A stretch of DNA of 64,000 bases, taken from CAYNHZ01 sp964397445. GTDB taxonomy: Bacteria > Bacteroidota > Bacteroidia > Bacteroidales > UBA932. The position numbers and the translations under genes were made by a program. Positions 8,848 through 18,545 of this stretch are shown here, in pieces (the first letter of the stretch is position 1; every line of letters begins with the position of its first letter). A model generated the notes under the pieces. That model did not search any database. It had not been told where the DNA came from and saw nothing but the letters and a program-made list of their open reading frames with translations. Location: NCBI GenBank assembly GCA_964397445.1, contig CAYNHZ010000005.1, forward strand, positions 1-64,000, read 5' to 3'.

Positions 8848-9996
8848 TTATAGTTTTGTGTCGTTGTAGGGGTGGGTATCCTCTTCTTCTTTGATGCTTC
8901 GTGTGAGACTTTGTACTATCTTGAAGCGAGATAAAAATTCGTTTGCGATTACTCTTATTACTGTGTAAGCGGGAATAGCGATTAACATACCGATTACACC
9001 TCCTATATGACCTGCAAGAAGTATGACAATGAATATTTCAAGTGGGTGTGCTTTTACGCTATTTGAGTAAATAAGTGGTTGAAAAATGTAGTTGTCGATT
9101 AATTGTGTTGCAATAAAGATAGCGAGGATGATAATTAGATAGACACCTAATGGGGAGTCTAATCCTGAACTATAATGTGTCATCAGCCCCATTAAAACTG
9201 CAATACAATCTCCGGCAAGCGGACCTACATATGGAATTACATTTAAAATTCCTGATACAAAAGCTGTTACAATAGCAATAGAGGGGTCCATTTTTGCTAT
9301 GAATATAAGTCCGATTCCATTTAGGATTGTTATGCAGAGGGATTCGATTGAGATACCGAGAAAATAGCGTGTAAGAAGGTTGCTTATAGAATCAGATGCT
9401 CTTCTGATATTTGCTTCATATTTGTCTGAAGACATTGATACTATTGTATTTGTAAGCATTCCTTCGTCCATTAGGAAAAAGAAGGAGATGAATATGATTG
9501 AAAATAGTGCAACTGAGAAATCTACTATTATCGTTGTGATAGATGCGAATAGTGTTGAGAATGTTGATATGCTTACAAAGTCTTTTAAGTGATTTAAAGC
9601 AAAGATTTCAATTCTAAATGTTGGGTCTATTGAAGGGAATGTCCTTATTATAAATGAATTATACTTGTTTAATGGTCCTGATATCTGATTACCGATCATT
9701 GTTAGATCCAGATTGCTTATTTGATTGGTGATCTGTCCGATAAGTGGGGTTAGAATTAGAAATAGGGAGAAGAATACTGAGAAGATTGTTAGAATGGTGA
9801 TGATTGCTGCGCACCAAGTGGGGATAGACAGCTTTTTGAAATGGATTCTTTTTAATAACCTCATTAAAGGTTTACCTATGAGTGCGACAACTGCTGCAAT
9901 AATTATGTATATCAGTACAGTCCTGAAATACCACGCAATAACGCACACAACTGCACAAATTGCGGTGATAATGATATATTTTGATAGTTTATTCAT
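8848..9996 (-). CDS. AI-2E family (PerM-type) transporter
   Basis: An inner-membrane permease of 382 residues. It has paired hydrophobic helices at the N-terminus (about 5-40), one at about 60-85, and a C-terminal bundle from about 155 to 345. The conserved family stretch near residue 250 reads GILNVIPYVGPLAG, and a later segment has AGHIGGVIGMLIAIP. Both are signatures of the AI-2E/PerM/YdiK family. Members include the TqsA autoinducer-2 exporter and Na+/H+ antiporters, so the substrate cannot be told. It is divergent from the S46 peptidase gene. Confidence 0.85.
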   Translation of the reverse strand: MNKLSKYIIITAICAVVCVIAWYFRTVLIYIIIAAVVALIGKPLMRLLKRIHFKKLSIPTWCAAIITILTIFSVFFSLFLILTPLIGQITNQISNLDLTMIGNQISGPLNKYNSFIIRTFPSIDPTFRIEIFALNHLKDFVSISTFSTLFASITTIIVDFSVALFSIIFISFFFLMDEGMLTNTIVSMSSDKYEANIRRASDSISNLLTRYFLGISIESLCITILNGIGLIFIAKMDPSIAIVTAFVSGILNVIPYVGPLAGDCIAVLMGLMTHYSSGLDSPLGVYLIIILAIFIATQLIDNYIFQPLIYSNSVKAHPLEIFIVILLAGHIGGVIGMLIAIPAYTVIRVIANEFLSRFKIVQSLTRSIKEEEDTHPYNDTKL

Positions 9997-10045
9997 AAAT
10001 AATTATTTCGATCTTCAAAAGTATGAAAAAACTATCAGATTGTAT

Positions 10046-10053
10046 TACATTTG
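10046..10053 (+). promoter_or_regulatory. -7 box of the S46 peptidase gene
   Basis: TACATTTG matches TAnnTTTG exactly and lies 46 bases before the ATG at 10100. No convincing TTTG is present at the -33 position. Confidence 0.4.
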
Positions 10054-10099
10054 CAAAATAAGTTTGTGTTTTGATTATTTATATTTTATACACTTCATT

Positions 10100-12211
10100 A
10101 TGAGAAAATTTCTTTCAGTTATAACTATTTTTCTTCTATTTCCTCTATTTGTAATGGCTGATGAGGGAATGTGGCTTCCATCGCTTATATCTCAGCGAAT
10201 TGGTGATATGCAACAAAAGGGCTTCAAACTTACTGCTGAGGATATTTATAGTATCAATCAAGCCTCTTTAAAAGATGCTGTTGTCCTTTTTGGCGGGGGA
10301 TGTACAGGGGAGTTGATCTCAAATAAGGGGTTGTTACTGACAAATCACCATTGCGGTTATAGTCAAATCCAAAAGCATAGCTCCATTGAACACGACTATC
10401 TAAAAGATGGTTTTTGGGCAATGACAATGGAGGAGGAACTTCCAAACAAGGGGCTTAAAGTGAGTTTTTTGGATAGAATGGAAGATGTTACAAATGAGGT
10501 TCTTAAAGGATATTCTTCGGCTATGACCGAGATACAAAGGGATTCGGTTATAAGGGCTAATTCCATAAAATTGATAGAGCAGGCGACTGCAAATGACAAT
10601 TCATTGAAGGCTTCTGTGGAAGCCCTTTACTATGGTAATCAATATTTTATCTTTGTCTTTAGAGTCTTTTCTGATGTCAGGCTTGTTGGTGCCCCCCCCT
10701 CTTCAATAGGAAAATTTGGTGGAGATACCGACAATTGGATGTGGCCACGCCATACCGGTGATTTCTCAATATTTAGGATATATGCAGACCGAAATAATAA
10801 TCCTGCTGAATACTCGGAGGAGAATATTCCGTACACTCCAAAAAAATATTTTAAAATATCATCAAAAGGGGTTAATGAGGGGGATTTCACATTTGTTTAT
10901 GGTTTCCCCGGGAGTACTCGTGAGTATATCACCTCTGATGCGGTTAGGTATATTGCACAGGTTTCAAATCCTCATAAAATAATGCTCCGTACCCATCGTT
11001 TGGAGGTTCAGAATAAATATATGTCTAAGGATCAAGCGGTAAGAATAATGTATTCTTCTAAGAATGCAAATGTTGCAAATGCTTGGAAGAAATGGCAAGG
11101 GGAGATGAAGGGGATTAATAAAATGGGAACTGTTCAGAGTAAGATGGATTATCAGGAGCGATTCCGTCAGTGGGCAAAAGGGGGAGAATATGAAGGAGTT
11201 TTGGAACAATTGGAAAAGTTGTATTTGCAGATGGAGGAATACTCTTTTGCGACTGACTATTATGCGGAGTCGGTAAATGCAATTGAGATAACAAGGTTTG
11301 CTGCCGGAGTAAAGAGCGGTTTACTTGAGAAAAAAGATTTTTCGGATATGTCAAATATTATCTCAATGATTGATGCTTTTTATAAAGATTACTATTTACC
11401 AATTGATAAAGAGATATTTGTCCGTTTACTAAATGAGTTTTCAAAGAATGTTCCCGATAAATTCAAACCCGATTATTTCTTTGAATCTATGAAAAAATAT
11501 GGATCAATCGAGAGATGGGCCGACTCACTTTATACCAATACAATTTTTGCAAATAAGGAGAGGGTGATGTCGCTTGGCGAGAGTTGGACAACAGCTTCAG
11601 ATTCTATTGCAAATGATCCAGCAGTTGTGTTTGCTGTGGCGTTTGCTGATAAGGTTTATAACGAAATAAGGCCTATTGCAAAGGAGTTGAATGGTAAAAT
11701 CAATCTATTGTACAGAGATTATATGAGGGGACAAATGGCATTTGAGAAGGATAAAATATTCTATCCGGATGCAAATCTCACATTGAGAGTAGCTTATGGT
11801 AATGTTGCCGGATATGTCCCTGCAGATGGGATCTACTACTCCCATTCATCCACTTTAGAGGGTATAATGCAAAAGGACAATCCAAATATTTTTGATTACG
11901 ATATTCCGCAAAAACTCAGAGATTTGTATGCAACTAAGGATTATGGAAGATGGGAGGAGAATGGTACAGTACCTGTTTGTTTTATAGCGACAAATCACAC
12001 TTCTGGCGGAAATTCAGGAAGCCCTGTAATAAATGAAAGAGGGGAGTTGATAGGTATCAATTTTGATAGGGTTTGGGAGGGGACTATGAGTGATGTCGTA
12101 TTTGATCCTCAGATATGTAGAAATATCTCTCTTGATATTAGATATGTTTTGTTTGTGGTTGATAAGTTGGCCGGAGCTCAACATTTAATTGATGAAATGG
12201 TTATAAAATAG
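10100..12211 (+). CDS. S46 family dipeptidyl-peptidase, DPP11-like
   Basis: This serine peptidase removes dipeptides from peptide N-termini in the periplasm, giving substrates for amino-acid fermentation. I chose the ATG at 10100, which gives 703 residues and starts with a signal peptide (MRKFLSVITIFLLFPLFVMA); the frame is open further upstream but that part overlaps the divergent permease. The catalytic His lies in TNHHCG (81-86) and Ser639 in GGNSGSP. Arg657, 18 residues after the Ser, matches the spacing of Ser655 and Arg673 in Porphyromonas gingivalis DPP11, where Arg selects Asp/Glu at P1; DPP7 has Gly there. Followed after 12 bases by wecB. Confidence 0.88.
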   Translation: MRKFLSVITIFLLFPLFVMADEGMWLPSLISQRIGDMQQKGFKLTAEDIYSINQASLKDAVVLFGGGCTGELISNKGLLLTNHHCGYSQIQKHSSIEHDYLKDGFWAMTMEEELPNKGLKVSFLDRMEDVTNEVLKGYSSAMTEIQRDSVIRANSIKLIEQATANDNSLKASVEALYYGNQYFIFVFRVFSDVRLVGAPPSSIGKFGGDTDNWMWPRHTGDFSIFRIYADRNNNPAEYSEENIPYTPKKYFKISSKGVNEGDFTFVYGFPGSTREYITSDAVRYIAQVSNPHKIMLRTHRLEVQNKYMSKDQAVRIMYSSKNANVANAWKKWQGEMKGINKMGTVQSKMDYQERFRQWAKGGEYEGVLEQLEKLYLQMEEYSFATDYYAESVNAIEITRFAAGVKSGLLEKKDFSDMSNIISMIDAFYKDYYLPIDKEIFVRLLNEFSKNVPDKFKPDYFFESMKKYGSIERWADSLYTNTIFANKERVMSLGESWTTASDSIANDPAVVFAVAFADKVYNEIRPIAKELNGKINLLYRDYMRGQMAFEKDKIFYPDANLTLRVAYGNVAGYVPADGIYYSHSSTLEGIMQKDNPNIFDYDIPQKLRDLYATKDYGRWEENGTVPVCFIATNHTSGGNSGSPVINERGELIGINFDRVWEGTMSDVVFDPQICRNISLDIRYVLFVVDKLAGAQHLIDEMVIK

Positions 12212-12223
12212 AAAATTACATAG

Positions 12224-13375
12224 ATGAAGAAAAAAATATTAACGATTATAGGTGCGCGCCCTCAAATCATAAAAGCAGCTGCAATATCACGAGCAGTTAA
12301 AAGTCGTTTTGCCGATAAAGTTGAGGAGAAGATTCTTCATACTGGTCAGCATTATGATCAAAATATGTCTCAAGTTTTTATTGATGAGTTAGGTATTCCT
12401 CAGCCAGATTTTAACCTTGGTGTCGGTTCGGGGAGGCACGGAGAACAGAGTGCGAAGATGATTGAGGGGATAGAGGGGATTTTGTTGTCGGAAAAGTTTG
12501 ATGGAGTGATAGTTTACGGTGATACTAATTCAACCCTTGCAGCCTCTGTTGCAGCCTCGAAAATTCATATCCCTATTTTTCATATAGAGGCAGGACTTCG
12601 CTCTTTTAATATGTCTATGCCGGAGGAGGTCAATAGGATAGTTTGCGATCAACTCTCTTCGATCCTTTTTGTTCCCACTTCAATTGGAATGAAAAATCTT
12701 AATGATGAGGGATTTCTCAATTCGAAAGCCCTTTTTGCAAATGGCAAAGGGAGGAGGGTTGTCAACAGCGGAGATGTAATGTATGATAATAGTATCTATT
12801 TTGCCTCATTAGCCCAAGTGAAGAGTAAAATATTGTCAGAGAATGAATTGATGGTAGGACAATATATACTTGTAACAATCCATAGAGATAGCAATACCGA
12901 TGATTCAAAGCGTCTGACCTCCATTTTTAATGCATTGCTTGAGATAACAGAGAGGGATAAAGTGAAAATAGTCTTACCTATTCATCCCCGCACATCAAAA
13001 TTATTGCCAATTAATTTATCACCCGATACATACAAGCGTTTATCAGATTCAAATTATATTAAAATAATTCCCCCTGTCTCTTTTTTGGATATGATAATGT
13101 TAGAGATTGGAGCTAAATTGATTATGACAGATTCGGGGGGTGTACAGAAGGAATCCTATTTCTTTGGAAAACCTTGTGTCATTTTCCGTCCTGAAACAGA
13201 GTGGGAGGAGATTGTAAATGTTGGAGCGGCGATTTTAGCCGATGCTGATACAAATATAATCATAGAGAGTTACCATCAACTTTCCCAAAGAGAGGTGAAG
13301 TTTTCACCCCTATATGGTGATGGTGATGCTGCGGGACATATATTAAATGAGATCTTAGATTATTTATTGCCGTAA
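12224..13375 (+). CDS. wecB: UDP-N-acetylglucosamine 2-epimerase (non-hydrolysing)
   Basis: It interconverts UDP-GlcNAc and UDP-ManNAc in the cytoplasm, supplying ManNAc-type sugars for surface polysaccharide. The 383 residues cover the whole family: GARPQIIKAAA at the N-terminus, HTGQHYDQNMS, GDTNSTLA, HIEAGLRSFN, MPEEVNR and the C-terminal TDSGGVQKES that contacts the nucleotide. It lies 12 bases after the peptidase gene, and its last 16 bases overlap the end of the converging purF-like gene. No other polysaccharide genes are beside it. Confidence 0.93.
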   Translation: MKKKILTIIGARPQIIKAAAISRAVKSRFADKVEEKILHTGQHYDQNMSQVFIDELGIPQPDFNLGVGSGRHGEQSAKMIEGIEGILLSEKFDGVIVYGDTNSTLAASVAASKIHIPIFHIEAGLRSFNMSMPEEVNRIVCDQLSSILFVPTSIGMKNLNDEGFLNSKALFANGKGRRVVNSGDVMYDNSIYFASLAQVKSKILSENELMVGQYILVTIHRDSNTDDSKRLTSIFNALLEITERDKVKIVLPIHPRTSKLLPINLSPDTYKRLSDSNYIKIIPPVSFLDMIMLEIGAKLIMTDSGGVQKESYFFGKPCVIFRPETEWEEIVNVGAAILADADTNIIIESYHQLSQREVKFSPLYGDGDAAGHILNEILDYLLP

Positions 13376-14799
13376 CTGCTGCCATCGAAACAGTGGGTGC
13401 AAATTCTATCCTTTGGTAGCCCAATCGCTTCAATAAGGTGATCTATTGTGTTGAATTTAAGCGAGGCCAGATTCAACTCTTTTCTGATGTATTCAACCAT
13501 TTCCCTATTTTCCTGAGAGGTATTCATTGCATATTTACCGATATTCTTATCGTGTGCCCCCTCTTTCATCATTATGTATCGCCTGGTTATCAGTTCAAGA
13601 GGTGATCTTGATTCGGAGAAGTTGAGAAATTCACAAGGAAATAGGAGGGGAGGGCAACTGATTCTGACGTGGACCTCTTTTGCACCATAGTCATATAGAT
13701 GTTTCACATTGTCTCTGAGTTGAGTACCCCTTACTATCGAGTCGTCACAGAAAACTATTTTCTTCTCCCTTAATAGGAAATTGTTTGGGATTAATTTCAT
13801 TTTTGCAACCAAATTTCTAACATTTTGTGTTGTCGGCATGAAACTGCGTGGCCAAGTAGGGGTGTATTTTACTACAGCATTTCTATATGGAATTTTCTTC
13901 CCATCTGAAAAACCGATTGCCATACAGGTACCTGAATCAGGGATAGATGCGGCAACCTCGAGCTCTGAATCGTCCTCTTCTCCGAGTTTGTATCCCAAGT
14001 TATATCTTACATTATCGACATTTATATTCTCATAAGAGCTGACAGGGTAGCCGTAATAGATCCATAGAAAAGAGCATATCTGCATCTTATCCTTAGGCTT
14101 AACGATCTGTTGGAAGCCATCTGGAAGGATTAATACCGCTTCACCGGGTTTGATTATGTACTCTTGCTCATATCCGAGATTAGAAAAGCTACAGGTCTCA
14201 GTTGCTACTGCGTGTGCTATAACTCTGTTACCTGAATCATCAATCTCAATTTTTCCTCCAATAATTAGGGGTGTCCTACCATAGAGGTCACGAGATGCAA
14301 TAATACCATTTTCAGTGAGTAACGCGAAAGAGCAAGACCCTTTTATCATTTTCTGAACCAATTCTATCCCCTCAGCAAAAGTGTTTCCTTCAGTTATGAT
14401 TTGTGCGATTAATTCGGTTTGGTTTGTTCTTCCTGAGCTGAGCTCGGTGAAATTTTTATTCTTGGCGAGAAGTATTTTCTCCAACTCATCGATGTTATTT
14501 ATTTTACCGACTGTTACAATAGCAAAACGCCCTAAATGTGAATTTATTACGATAGGTTGGGCATCGGTATCGCTTATCACTCCGACACCAGAATTTCCAG
14601 TGTATTTTCCAAGATCTTCCTCAAATTTTATCCTAAAATACGAACTTTCAAGGCTGTGAATATCCCTTGCAAAATTTCCGTTTTCATTGAGTACAGCCAT
14701 TCCACCCCTTTTGGTTCCAAGGTGAGAATGGTAATCTGTTCCATAAAATAAATCTGTTGTGCACCTTTGAGTTGATATTACACCAAAAATTCCACCCAT
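13360..14799 (-). CDS. PurF-like protein lacking the glutaminase cysteine
   Basis: The 479 residues match glutamine-PRPP amidotransferase in layout: an N-terminal Ntn-type glutaminase domain (about 1-230) and a C-terminal phosphoribosyltransferase domain with the PRPP loop VFCDDSIVRGTQ near residue 350. True PurF begins M-C-G, and Cys1 becomes the nucleophile. Here the start is MGGIFGVIS, so the nucleophile is Gly and glutamine hydrolysis by the usual route is not expected. Similar MGG-starting proteins occur as second copies in Bacteroidales, to my knowledge. It may be ammonia-dependent or regulatory. It ends in a CTHC motif. Confidence 0.8.
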   Translation of the reverse strand: MGGIFGVISTQRCTTDLFYGTDYHSHLGTKRGGMAVLNENGNFARDIHSLESSYFRIKFEEDLGKYTGNSGVGVISDTDAQPIVINSHLGRFAIVTVGKINNIDELEKILLAKNKNFTELSSGRTNQTELIAQIITEGNTFAEGIELVQKMIKGSCSFALLTENGIIASRDLYGRTPLIIGGKIEIDDSGNRVIAHAVATETCSFSNLGYEQEYIIKPGEAVLILPDGFQQIVKPKDKMQICSFLWIYYGYPVSSYENINVDNVRYNLGYKLGEEDDSELEVAASIPDSGTCMAIGFSDGKKIPYRNAVVKYTPTWPRSFMPTTQNVRNLVAKMKLIPNNFLLREKKIVFCDDSIVRGTQLRDNVKHLYDYGAKEVHVRISCPPLLFPCEFLNFSESRSPLELITRRYIMMKEGAHDKNIGKYAMNTSQENREMVEYIRKELNLASLKFNTIDHLIEAIGLPKDRICTHCFDGSSYGNK

Positions 14800-14891
14800 A
14801 TTCTTTTATTATTAATTGTCGGGCAAAATTAACTAAAACATCCATATATTTGTTTTTTTATTGACGGAGTTTTGAACACACTTATAAACTT

Positions 14892-15800
14892 ATGAACTTT
14901 TTCCTAATTATTCTTCTGTTTTTACAAATCGTAGCTTCATCAGCTATTTTTATTGTATTTAAACTTGCTGATATTAAAAAGGTAAATCAATATAGTGTAT
15001 TGATTATAAATTATATAATCGCTATGATAATTGCCTTTTTGAATATTGATAGAGAGTTGTCCTTTCAACTCTCAGGAGGTAGAGATTTGATCGAGATGTG
15101 GCCTGCTATTTTGATAGGATTCCTTTTTATGTTCAATTTTATCTTGATGATGTTATCAACCAAAAGAGTAGGGGTGGGGGTTACATCTGCCTTCTCAAAG
15201 ATGTCTGTTCTTATCCCTGTTATAGTTGGTATCCTTTTTCTACAACAAGTCAATAATATTATTTTTAAGATATTAGGAATTCTTTTGACCCTTATCTCTT
15301 TCTATTTCATATTGTATAAGGGGAAAAATAGGGGGGAAATGGGAGGAGTCAAAGGAAATAAATACCTCTCGATACTGTTACCTGTAAGTGTATTCTTCTT
15401 CTCAGGTCTGTGTGATGTCTGTCAAGAACTTGGTCGTAAATTTTTGATTTTTGATGGGAATGATGCACCAATATTTATTTTCGTAATTTTTACCTCAGCA
15501 TTTATTTTTTGTGTTGTGCTCTCGGTTTTTGATGGGATAAAAAACGGATTTAATTTTTCTTGGTGGTCTTTGTTTTTAGGAGTCTTATTAGGCCTGTCTA
15601 ATTTCTTTGCATCCAAATTGTTACTAATAACAGTACACGAATTTGGAGGCTCTGTTGTATTTCCAATCGTAAATGCCTCCACTGTTCTGATGACAACACT
15701 TATAGGACTTATATTTTTTAAAGAGAAATTGTCTGTGAAACAATTGATAGGACTGATTATAGCGATTATTGCAGTTGTCTTTATAGCATTGTCGATATAG
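14892..15800 (+). CDS. EamA/DMT family transporter
   Basis: A 302-residue inner-membrane protein with about ten hydrophobic helices in two halves, the usual drug/metabolite transporter arrangement. The first half ends with VGILFLQQVNNIIFKILGIL and the second with LIGLIFFKEKLSVKQLIGLI, the duplicated EamA closing helices. Charged residues are few and there is no soluble domain. The substrate cannot be predicted. Its last 20 bases overlap the end of the converging comEC-like gene. Confidence 0.82.
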   Translation: MNFFLIILLFLQIVASSAIFIVFKLADIKKVNQYSVLIINYIIAMIIAFLNIDRELSFQLSGGRDLIEMWPAILIGFLFMFNFILMMLSTKRVGVGVTSAFSKMSVLIPVIVGILFLQQVNNIIFKILGILLTLISFYFILYKGKNRGEMGGVKGNKYLSILLPVSVFFFSGLCDVCQELGRKFLIFDGNDAPIFIFVIFTSAFIFCVVLSVFDGIKNGFNFSWWSLFLGVLLGLSNFFASKLLLITVHEFGGSVVFPIVNASTVLMTTLIGLIFFKEKLSVKQLIGLIIAIIAVVFIALSI

Positions 15801-17166
15801 TTGATGTTATATAGATCAAAAGGGAGAGGAGAGGATCTAAAATATAGGCTGTCCCTGTTATGGCCGAAATTGGTGTTAGAGAGGTGACAAGTGCGGTCAA
15901 CGGGGTACAAAGGAGATTTGTGATCATCGAATATAAGGCATAAGACTTGAAATTTAGGAGTATAATAGGTGTTGTAAACACTTGACAAGATATGGATAGG
16001 GCCGATATTTCCCATAAATATTTCAGAGGAGTTGCCATCTTGATTTTATGTGAATCTTTAATGATAGGGTAGATTATCAAAATACCTAACATAGCCCCAA
16101 ATGAGAGTTGAAAACTTATTTCAGAGGGTGAGTCTGGCTCAACAAGTGTAATAATTATAGCACTTAGTCCAAGAGAGTTAAGCCCACTTTTATCTCGAGA
16201 AAATATTATTCCAAACTCATATATTGTAGCCATAAGCACAGCCCTTACGATAGATGTTCCCATCCCTGTGAAAATGGCGTAGAGCCAGATTATGATGATT
16301 ACAATTACTGATCTAATTTTTTTTACAATCGGCGAATTGCCTGCAAATGAAAGGAGTATCCATAATATTTTATAGATAATTCCCACATTCAATCCTGATA
16401 AAGCAATTAGGTGCATCGCCCCACTATTTAGGAAATCCCTTTTTGTCTCTTCACTTATCCCTTTTTTATCCCCCCAAGAGAGTGCTTTCAAAAGGGATAG
16501 ATTCTCTTCGGTGGAGATGCTCTTTGAAAACCGCCTCTCTAATCTCTGTTGAAGCTCTATAATCACCCTTTTTATTTTATATTTCAATTTAACCTTCTCG
16601 TTATCATTAGATATTACCCTATAAAATTTTTTATAGTTTTGATAGTGAAGGAAACAGGTGTAATATACATTTTTCTTAGCCATAAATGACTTATAATCAA
16701 AATCATCTGTAAAATTAGTCACCCTTTTTATCCTCACTCTACACTGAAGTGAGTCACCGATATTTATATTTCTTAGATTGTCAAAATCGCCATAGATAAT
16801 GGTCTTTTCTTTTGAAATAGAGATCTCAATAAATTCACTCTTTTTCCCTTTCCCATAACTCTCTATTACCCCGGAAATTAATCTTATTTCATTATCATTA
16901 AAAATGGAGTCATAGGGGGACATTTCGAAATATTTATTCAACACAATAGTGTTGGATCCAATCACAAAAAATGCCAACAATACAACAACTATATCCTTAA
17001 ATCTTGTGATTATTAATAGTGATAGTGAGAGGAGATTTATAATAATGATAATAGAGGCATAATACTTTAGATAAAGTGTCTCTATATTAATTAGTATATT
17101 GTATGTCAATATATTGCCAATGATAAAGGCAATAGAAAAATAAAACAGACTACTCTTTCCCACCAT
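15781..17166 (-). CDS. ComEC/Rec2-family protein, short form without hydrolase domain
   Basis: ComEC forms the inner-membrane channel for single-stranded DNA in natural transformation. The 461 residues have N-terminal membrane helices, a soluble OB-like segment (about 80-190) and the Competence domain, recognised by SGAMHLIALSGLNVGIIY and later hydrophobic helices. The C-terminal metallo-beta-lactamase-like domain found in full ComEC proteins (about 650-750 residues) is absent: the chain ends after a membrane helix with STISTML. No MBL-like frame follows, because the stop overlaps the converging transporter gene. It may be a naturally short variant or a truncation. Confidence 0.8.
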   Translation of the reverse strand: MVGKSSLFYFSIAFIIGNILTYNILINIETLYLKYYASIIIIINLLSLSLLIITRFKDIVVVLLAFFVIGSNTIVLNKYFEMSPYDSIFNDNEIRLISGVIESYGKGKKSEFIEISISKEKTIIYGDFDNLRNINIGDSLQCRVRIKRVTNFTDDFDYKSFMAKKNVYYTCFLHYQNYKKFYRVISNDNEKVKLKYKIKRVIIELQQRLERRFSKSISTEENLSLLKALSWGDKKGISEETKRDFLNSGAMHLIALSGLNVGIIYKILWILLSFAGNSPIVKKIRSVIVIIIIWLYAIFTGMGTSIVRAVLMATIYEFGIIFSRDKSGLNSLGLSAIIITLVEPDSPSEISFQLSFGAMLGILIIYPIIKDSHKIKMATPLKYLWEISALSISCQVFTTPIILLNFKSYALYSMITNLLCTPLTALVTSLTPISAITGTAYILDPLLSLLIYITSTISTML

Positions 17167-17232
17167 TCTCTCCCCTCAAATTTTACGCAAGTTAATAATA
17201 TTAATCTAATATGGATGTACAGATTGTAAATC

Positions 17233-17265
17233 TTTGTATTTTTTGGCATTTTATATATAACTTTG
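17233..17265 (+). promoter_or_regulatory. Promoter of the ackA-ptb-buk operon
   Basis: TTTG (17233-17236), 21 bases, then TAACTTTG (17258-17265), a full match to the Bacteroidales consensus. The ackA start lies 57 bases further on, leaving a leader of about 50 bases. Confidence 0.75.
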
Positions 17266-17322
17266 CAGGATAGAAGAAAAAATACTTTTATTTTATAACC
17301 CGGATTAAATTTTAAAAACGAT

Positions 17323-18534
17323 ATGATAATACTTGTGTTAAATTGCGGAAGTTCTTCTTTGAAATATCAAGTTCTTGATATGAAAGGGGGTGACGATTGT
17401 GTTTTATTGGCTAAGGGCTTAGTTGAGCGAATAGGATTAGAAAAAGGGGATATATCCCACAAACCTGCCGGTAGAGATAAATATGAGATAAGCAAAGCTA
17501 TAAAGGATCATACTGAGGGAATTAAGTCTGTTTTGGAGCTGCTTACAGATAGTACCTATGGGGTTTTAAATTCGCTTAGCGAGATAGATGCGGTAGGTCA
17601 TAGAGTTGCTCATGGCGGCGAGATGTTTCCGAAATCTTCCCTAATTGACGCAGAAGTTATCTCGGGAATCGAGAAATTGTGTGAGCTTGCACCTCTTCAT
17701 AATCCTGCTAATTTATTAGGAATTAAAGCAATAAAAGATTTGATGCCTAACACCCCGCAAGTTGCGGTTTTTGACACATCTTTTCATCAAACTATGCCAG
17801 ATTATTCATATATGTACCCCATTCCATACCAATATTACGAGCAGTATAAGGTTCGTCGTTACGGTTTTCATGGGACAAGTCATAAATATGTGGCACAGAA
17901 GTCGTGCGATATAGCAGGCTTAGATATTAATAATTCGAAAATTGTAACTTGTCACCTTGGAAATGGTGGTTCTGTAACCGCTATTCTTAATGGAAAATCG
18001 GTAGATACCTCTATGGGATTTACCCCTATCGAAGGGGTTGTTATGGGGACAAGATGTGGTAATCTCGATGTGGGTATAGTGACTTTCTTACAAGAGAAGG
18101 AGAAATTGGATTCAAATGGAATAAATAATATATTGAATAAAAAAAGTGGTTTTCTCGGTATTTCTGGTGTCTCTTCAGATTGTAGAGATGTGGAAAAGGC
18201 TGCAAAAGAGGGGAATAAAAGGGCAGAACTCACCCTTAAAATGTTTTACCACAGTGTGCGTAAATATATTGGGGCTTATAGTGCTGTTATGGGTGGCTTG
18301 GATATGATAGTGTTTACAGGGGGGATAGGGGAGAATGATTGTAATGCTCGCAGGGAGATATGTTCTACCCTCGAATATTTAGGAGTGGAGTTTGATACCG
18401 CTGTCAATGAAGGTCTTAGAGGAAAAGATGTAATTCTCTCAAAACCGACTTCTAAAGTGGTTGTTATAACTGTTACGACAAATGAGGAGTTGGTAATAGC
18501 AAAAGATACTATGTCAATAATTAATACACTATAA
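17323..18534 (+). CDS. ackA: Acetate kinase
   Basis: It transfers phosphate between acetyl phosphate and ADP, giving ATP and acetate at the end of fermentation. The 403 residues show the ASKHA-fold signatures: NCGSSSLK (7-14), VFDTSFHQTM, RRYGFHGTSH, HLGNGGSV and FTGGIGEND. It opens a three-gene operon with a phosphate acyltransferase and butyrate kinase, 11 and 10 bases apart, behind a good promoter. No ordinary pta gene is present here, so acetyl phosphate may come from the neighbouring acyltransferase or from elsewhere. Confidence 0.95.
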   Translation: MIILVLNCGSSSLKYQVLDMKGGDDCVLLAKGLVERIGLEKGDISHKPAGRDKYEISKAIKDHTEGIKSVLELLTDSTYGVLNSLSEIDAVGHRVAHGGEMFPKSSLIDAEVISGIEKLCELAPLHNPANLLGIKAIKDLMPNTPQVAVFDTSFHQTMPDYSYMYPIPYQYYEQYKVRRYGFHGTSHKYVAQKSCDIAGLDINNSKIVTCHLGNGGSVTAILNGKSVDTSMGFTPIEGVVMGTRCGNLDVGIVTFLQEKEKLDSNGINNILNKKSGFLGISGVSSDCRDVEKAAKEGNKRAELTLKMFYHSVRKYIGAYSAVMGGLDMIVFTGGIGENDCNARREICSTLEYLGVEFDTAVNEGLRGKDVILSKPTSKVVVITVTTNEELVIAKDTMSIINTL

Positions 18535-18545
18535 AATTCATAAAA

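Noticed and set aside
9725..10099. N-terminal extension of the S46 peptidase
   Set aside because: It overlaps the divergent permease gene on the opposite strand, and the signal peptide begins at 10100.
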